DNA from: Trichomonas vaginalis G3
Taxonomy: Eukaryota > Parabasalia > Trichomonadida > Trichomonadidae
Reading direction: 5' to 3'
Assembly (NCBI RefSeq): GCF_026262505.1
Contig: NC_067204.1
Coordinates: 10,449,797 to 10,513,796 of the forward strand
Length of the DNA: 64,000 nucleotides
This document shows positions 61,321 through 64,000 of this stretch, piece after piece. Made by a program: the position numbers and the translations under genes. Position 1 is the stretch's first letter; each line of letters begins with the position of its first letter. The notes under the pieces were generated by a model. It did no database searches. It saw nothing but the letters and a program-made list of their open reading frames with translations, and had not been told where the DNA came from.

Positions 61321-61407
61321 CTAAAGATTTTTACCATGAGTGCTTTCTTTGTCGCTTTAGAAACATAGGGGTCCTTGTTTGGATTCGTCATTTTTAACCC
61401 ATAAGAA

Positions 61408-61832
61408 ATGGGTTTATTTGGCGCATTAGCAGGAGTTGCATCCAGATTTTTGCCCGCAGTGGGAACAATAGCCAGAGGTGTATTTGGAGTTGGAAGGAAG
61501 ATTTTGAGTACATTAGGTATACTGAAAGAGAAAGCACAACCTATTATACAAACTGTACAAAAGGTTGGGATGTAGCACGAGATGCAACAAATCTTATTCC
61601 AAATCCTGAAACAAGAGGAAAAGTTCAAGGATGGATGGACAATGTAGGAAGACAAGCAGGAAACTATTATAACAAAGCAAATGACTACTATAACCAAGCA
61701 GGACACTATATGGACCAAGGTGAAAGATTCTTTAACAGAGGATATAACCATGCACAACAATGGGTAAACAATAACCAACCTCAAACCGCCTCAAACGTGG
61801 GGAATGTAAAGTTTTTTACTGAGATGAAATGA
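61408..61832 (+). pseudogene. Second amphipathic minor-protein gene fossil
   Basis: Begins MGLFGALAGVASRFLPAVGT followed by Gly/basic helices, like 57911. A later part reads NYYNKANDYYNQAGHYMDQG, an Asn/Tyr/Gln-rich tail. It probably encoded a membrane-active or DNA-condensing virion protein. It looks broken, with about one break. Confidence 0.5.
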
Positions 61833-61999
61833 ACAATACAGCATTGAGACAAATGGGTTCAAGATGGATTTGTCGGCTTCCAGCAGTTACACAACGTGTT
61901 TGTCAAGTTCTTCCTATACCTCAGGAAGTTTTAGACCGCTTAAAAAACCTAAACAACCAGTTGAAAACAAACCAAACTAAAAATTTTTTACTGAGATGA
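61829..61999 (+). CDS. 56-aa small basic protein
   Basis: The ATG overlaps the end of the previous gene and the frame ends at 61999, overlapping the ATG at 61996. It starts after TTTTTTACTGAGATGAA, a string repeated before 61996. The protein (MNNTALRQMGSRWICRLPAV, then a helical tail) has no known family. Confidence 0.4.
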   Translation: MNNTALRQMGSRWICRLPAVTQRVCQVLPIPQEVLDRLKNLNNQLKTNQTKNFLLR

Positions 62000-62586
62000 A
62001 AATGACCGAAGAAGTTGAAACGGTAGATTTGACACCACAAACAAAAAGTTCAGAACCATTGTCAAAACCTGTCAAAGAACTTACAGATGAAGAGAAAAAT
62101 TCAATAATAGAAAGTGCCAGGTCTGGAAATACAAACCCTAACTACAAAGTCACTTTTCATAAAAATGGAACGGCTAGTATCTCAAAAAAGAAACAGACTC
62201 TCACAAATAAAATATTGAAGTCTGAAGGAGCTTTCGAGACAACAGATGGAAAAGTTTACTTCACTGACCAACAGTTCATTATAGAACATCTCATTGACTT
62301 AGAGTCGAAATATTCTAAACTTTACAACAAACACAAAAAGTTGAAAGGAAAACAAAAACAAATGGCATATGATATTTATGAAGATGTTGACGACACAACT
62401 GTTCCTGCAAGTGAAGTAAAGTCAGAGAAACCGAAAAGTGACGAAAAACCGATAGAAGAAGAAAAACCAAAAACTGAAGATAAACCAAAACCAAAGTTTA
62501 GTTTGGAAACTAAACCAAGTCAACCTTCATTAGCTGGTATGGGTTGGCGTCAAAGACTTATGGCAGCAGGCGGTTATGTAAAGTAA
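61996..62586 (+). CDS. 196-aa charged element protein, unknown
   Basis: Whole-looking frame. A Lys/Glu-rich N-terminus, a central region (YKVTFHKNGTASISKKKQTL, AFETTDGKVYFTDQQFIIEH) with a coiled coil (LIDLESKYSKLYNKHKKLKG), a Pro/Glu/Lys repeat stretch and a GMGWRQRLMAAGG end. The layout fits a virion or scaffold protein. No named family. The ATG follows TTTTTTACTGAGATGAA. Confidence 0.55.
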   Translation: MKMTEEVETVDLTPQTKSSEPLSKPVKELTDEEKNSIIESARSGNTNPNYKVTFHKNGTASISKKKQTLTNKILKSEGAFETTDGKVYFTDQQFIIEHLIDLESKYSKLYNKHKKLKGKQKQMAYDIYEDVDDTTVPASEVKSEKPKSDEKPIEEEKPKTEDKPKPKFSLETKPSQPSLAGMGWRQRLMAAGGYVK

Positions 62587-62617
62587 AGAAAAAAAATATT
62601 TTTTTATTTTATTTGAA

Positions 62618-62722
62618 ATGTACGCTGAGTTTGTTGGAGAAGACCGTTGGGAAACTTGTTTGTTAGATGAGAAATATGAAATGGCATACCATTTTAAAAC
62701 AATATATTTTTACATATATTAA
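62618..62722 (+). CDS. 34-aa possible small ORF
   Basis: Starts after a poly-T stretch (TTTTTTTATTTTATTTGAA) and ends at the base before the next ATG (62723). The promoter-like string of the next gene lies inside its 3' end. It may be only a leader; coding status unproven. Confidence 0.25.
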   Translation: MYAEFVGEDRWETCLLDEKYEMAYHFKTIYFYIY

Positions 62723-63085
62723 ATGCTTCAGGTTGAAAAACAAAGAACAAAAGTAGCAGATACAAAACCGTTAGACTATATCTTTACAAATGCTGGTAGG
62801 ACTATTTCAGATGAAGAAATTTCATCCCGAGCATACAGGTTTGACTATCCAATTCGTTGGCTTCAAAGTCCTTCAGATGCAAAGGCAATAGCATTTAGAA
62901 GAGTTTTGTTTTCAAATAGAACTAACGCATTTATGTTCGCAGTATATTTTCATGGGCAGTATAAAGGTCCATTTCAATAGACAAATTTGACGAAATGAGA
63001 ATCTTTACAGTTCGTTCAGACGAAAGTCTTGAGAAAACTCTAAATGACTTTCAAACTCAAATGAACAAATATTATTGGGAGTTAG
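62723..63085 (+). pseudogene. Truncated copy of the 58157 capsid-associated-type gene
   Basis: Starts MLQVEKQRTKVADTKPLDYI, clearly homologous to the N-terminus of the gene at 58157-59005 (shared KPLD.(I/L)FTN.G, YRFDYP(I/L)RWL, AFRR). It is cut off where an inverted copy of the left-block repeat starts near 63086. Broken, with about two breaks plus the insertion. Confidence 0.65.
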
Positions 63086-63700
63086 TATCCCTATCTTGGG
63101 TACGGCGGCACTGCGTTCCACCTTACCCAAGATAACGGTTTGACACTTTACAAAACCGCTAATGTATATTTTACAACACAAACACAAACACTAACTTAAC
63201 CTTAAATATTTACAAAACCACCAACCACTTCACCTCACCAACATTTCGCTAACGACTTCACTAATGAAAAAATAAACGTTCTCACTAACGTTCCCACTAA
63301 TGTTCTCATTTACAAAAGTATTGCAGCGCTTCCCATTGCTGTGCTTCACACAATAGTTCATATTCTTCAGTATCGCTGCTGTCACTCCAATCGTCAGAGT
63401 CAAAGTCACTGTCAAAATAAATGTTAGTAAGTTTTGACAAAGCTAATGAAACACGCTTACCGTTTGTATCTATTGCTTTTATATATCTCCCATTATGTTT
63501 GTTGTCATAAATGCTTAAACTAACTTTACCCTTTCTCCCTCGTATCTGATAGAATGTATTTTCACGAGGAACGAAGAACAAGTTCTTGAACTCATGACCG
63601 TTGTAGTTTGTTATCTCAATAGTTTTCGTCATTACATCCAAATAAAAATTTTCAGTAAAAATAAAACTAACGTTAAAAATTTCTCATAACATAAACGTTC
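63086..63700 (-). repeat. Inverted copy of the 108-codon gene unit, inserted
   Basis: Contains, in reverse, the 108-codon gene, its 3' flank and the GC-rich hairpin (63092-63134, with an 11-bp outer stem TATCTTGGGTA/TACCCAAGATA). It interrupts the truncated gene before it, so the unit can move or be copied as a block of roughly 0.6 kb. Confidence 0.6.
63306..63641 (-). CDS. 108-aa acidic protein (copy 4, inverted)
   Basis: Full-length copy; the frame extends three codons before the family start (MDVMTKTIEIT), and the shared Met at 63632 is probably the true start. It differs from copy 2 by few residues (SIYDNKHNGRYIKAIDTN). A TTTTTACTGAAAATTTTTAT string lies upstream, as before other virus-like genes. 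Function unknown. Confidence 0.6.
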   Translation of the reverse strand: MDVMTKTIEITNYNGHEFKNLFFVPRENTFYQIRGRKGKVSLSIYDNKHNGRYIKAIDTNGKRVSLALSKLTNIYFDSDFDSDDWSDSSDTEEYELLCEAQQWEALQYFCK

Positions 63701-63703
63701 TCA

Positions 63704-64000
63704 TTACTTTATAACTCTCTTCCTTGGTTTCTTTTTAGTTGCTTTCTTCACGTCTGTCTCCAACTTGACTGTCTTTCTTCTTCGGCCGTAATGATACCAG
63801 TTACTTCCACCAGTCAATGGGTCAAATGGTCTTTCGTAAGGGTTTCCATACATTCCATAGGGACCATACGGAAGAACTACTGGTGGAGGAAGAGTTCCAT
63901 CGACTCTATTTAAATGCATTGTTTCACCTTTCATCTGGTCATTAAAGTCTTTTGCGTGTTTTGCAAACTCATCGTCCTTTCCTAAAGCATTTTCTGACTC
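63704..64000 (-). CDS. Partial basic/Pro-rich element protein at window edge
   Basis: The frame is open to the right edge (64000); the visible 98 codons end at 63704. Text includes KDDEFAKHAKDFNDQ, a Pro/Gly/Tyr-rich middle (PPPVVLPYGPYGMYGNPYER) and a Lys/Arg tail (KKATKKKPRKRVIK). It resembles DNA-binding or minor virion proteins of Maverick-type elements; the start lies outside the window. Confidence 0.5.
   Translation of the reverse strand, partial: ESENALGKDDEFAKHAKDFNDQMKGETMHLNRVDGTLPPPVVLPYGPYGMYGNPYERPFDPLTGGSNWYHYGRRRKTVKLETDVKKATKKKPRKRVIK

Larger units (their letters stand above)
56324..64000. mobile_element. Maverick/Polinton-type virus-like element, partial
   Basis: A block of small closely packed genes unlike the host: a Dam-like methyltransferase, tail-fibre-like protein, basic membrane-active-looking minor proteins, a retroviral-type integrase fossil and unknown genes, most with a TTTTTA...ATG start context. 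The left limit is set by a GC-rich hairpin-bearing stretch (56324-56440); it runs off the right edge. The PolB, packaging ATPase, protease and major capsid genes expected of a Maverick are not inside the window. Several genes look whole and about four or five look broken. High similarity among repeats suggests a young but decaying copy. The exact left end is uncertain. Confidence 0.65.

Noticed and set aside
61266-61784. Minus-strand 172-codon hydrophobic frame
   Set aside because: It lies opposite the amphipathic minor-protein gene, whose Gly/Ala-rich helices read as Cys/Ile-rich text on the other strand.

Overview
The window looks like nuclear DNA of a parabasalid protist, most likely Trichomonas vaginalis or a close relative. 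The evidence is: AT-rich intron-free genes; ankyrin/DUF3447 and BspA-like leucine-rich-repeat gene families that are hugely expanded in trichomonads; short 5' leaders with Inr-type starts (TCAYTTT); and Maverick/Polinton-type virus-like DNA next to host genes. No rRNA, tRNA or CRISPR array was seen.

Layout. (1) 1-10740: virus-like, repeat-rich block. It has copies of a ~108-codon acidic gene family, a run of five long hairpins, a KilA-N/MSV199-like gene fossil, a primase-helicase fossil bracketed by five copies of a GGTGAC-repeat module, a ~2.3-kb satellite of 25-bp units and small coiled-coil genes. (2) 10740-16560: nest of transposons around an adenylyl-cyclase gene fragment, including a 4.0-kb hAT element with an 8-bp target duplication, inside another element bounded by TTAA. 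(3) 16640-26730: surface-protein and ankyrin genes: one BspA-like gene, a shrunken BspA pseudogene, a large frameshifted ankyrin gene, a second long BspA-like gene lacking its 5' end and an unknown gene. (4) 27166-33550: a TKL-like protein kinase and a Ctf4/AND-1 replication-factor homologue. (5) 33922-38510: an ankyrin gene split by a whole-looking 2.4-kb Kolobok-like transposon (TTAA target), its tail broken up by AT-rich repeats. (6) 39055-55594: host housekeeping island: an acidic ARM-like protein, a 5'(3')-deoxyribonucleotidase, a 426-bp perfect inverted repeat, an INCENP-like chromosomal-passenger subunit, a 1.06-kb MITE-like element, an ankyrin gene with an in-frame TGA, an RBBP4/MSI1-like WD40 protein, a protein O-mannosyltransferase without MIR domains, a beta-helix-type remnant and an RCC1-repeat protein. 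(7) about 56.4 kb to the right edge: part of a Maverick/Polinton-type element with a Dam-like methyltransferase, tail-fibre-like and capsid-associated-looking genes, an integrase fossil and an inserted copy of the left-block repeat.

The two virus-like blocks are linked: they share the 108-codon gene, a GC-rich hairpin module and a promoter-like TTTTTA...ATATA...ATG string directly before start codons that differs from the host Inr. Several host genes concern chromosome biology (Ctf4, INCENP, RBBP4-like, RCC1), but they are separate transcription units, not an operon. All assignments come from reading motifs by eye; no database search was possible.
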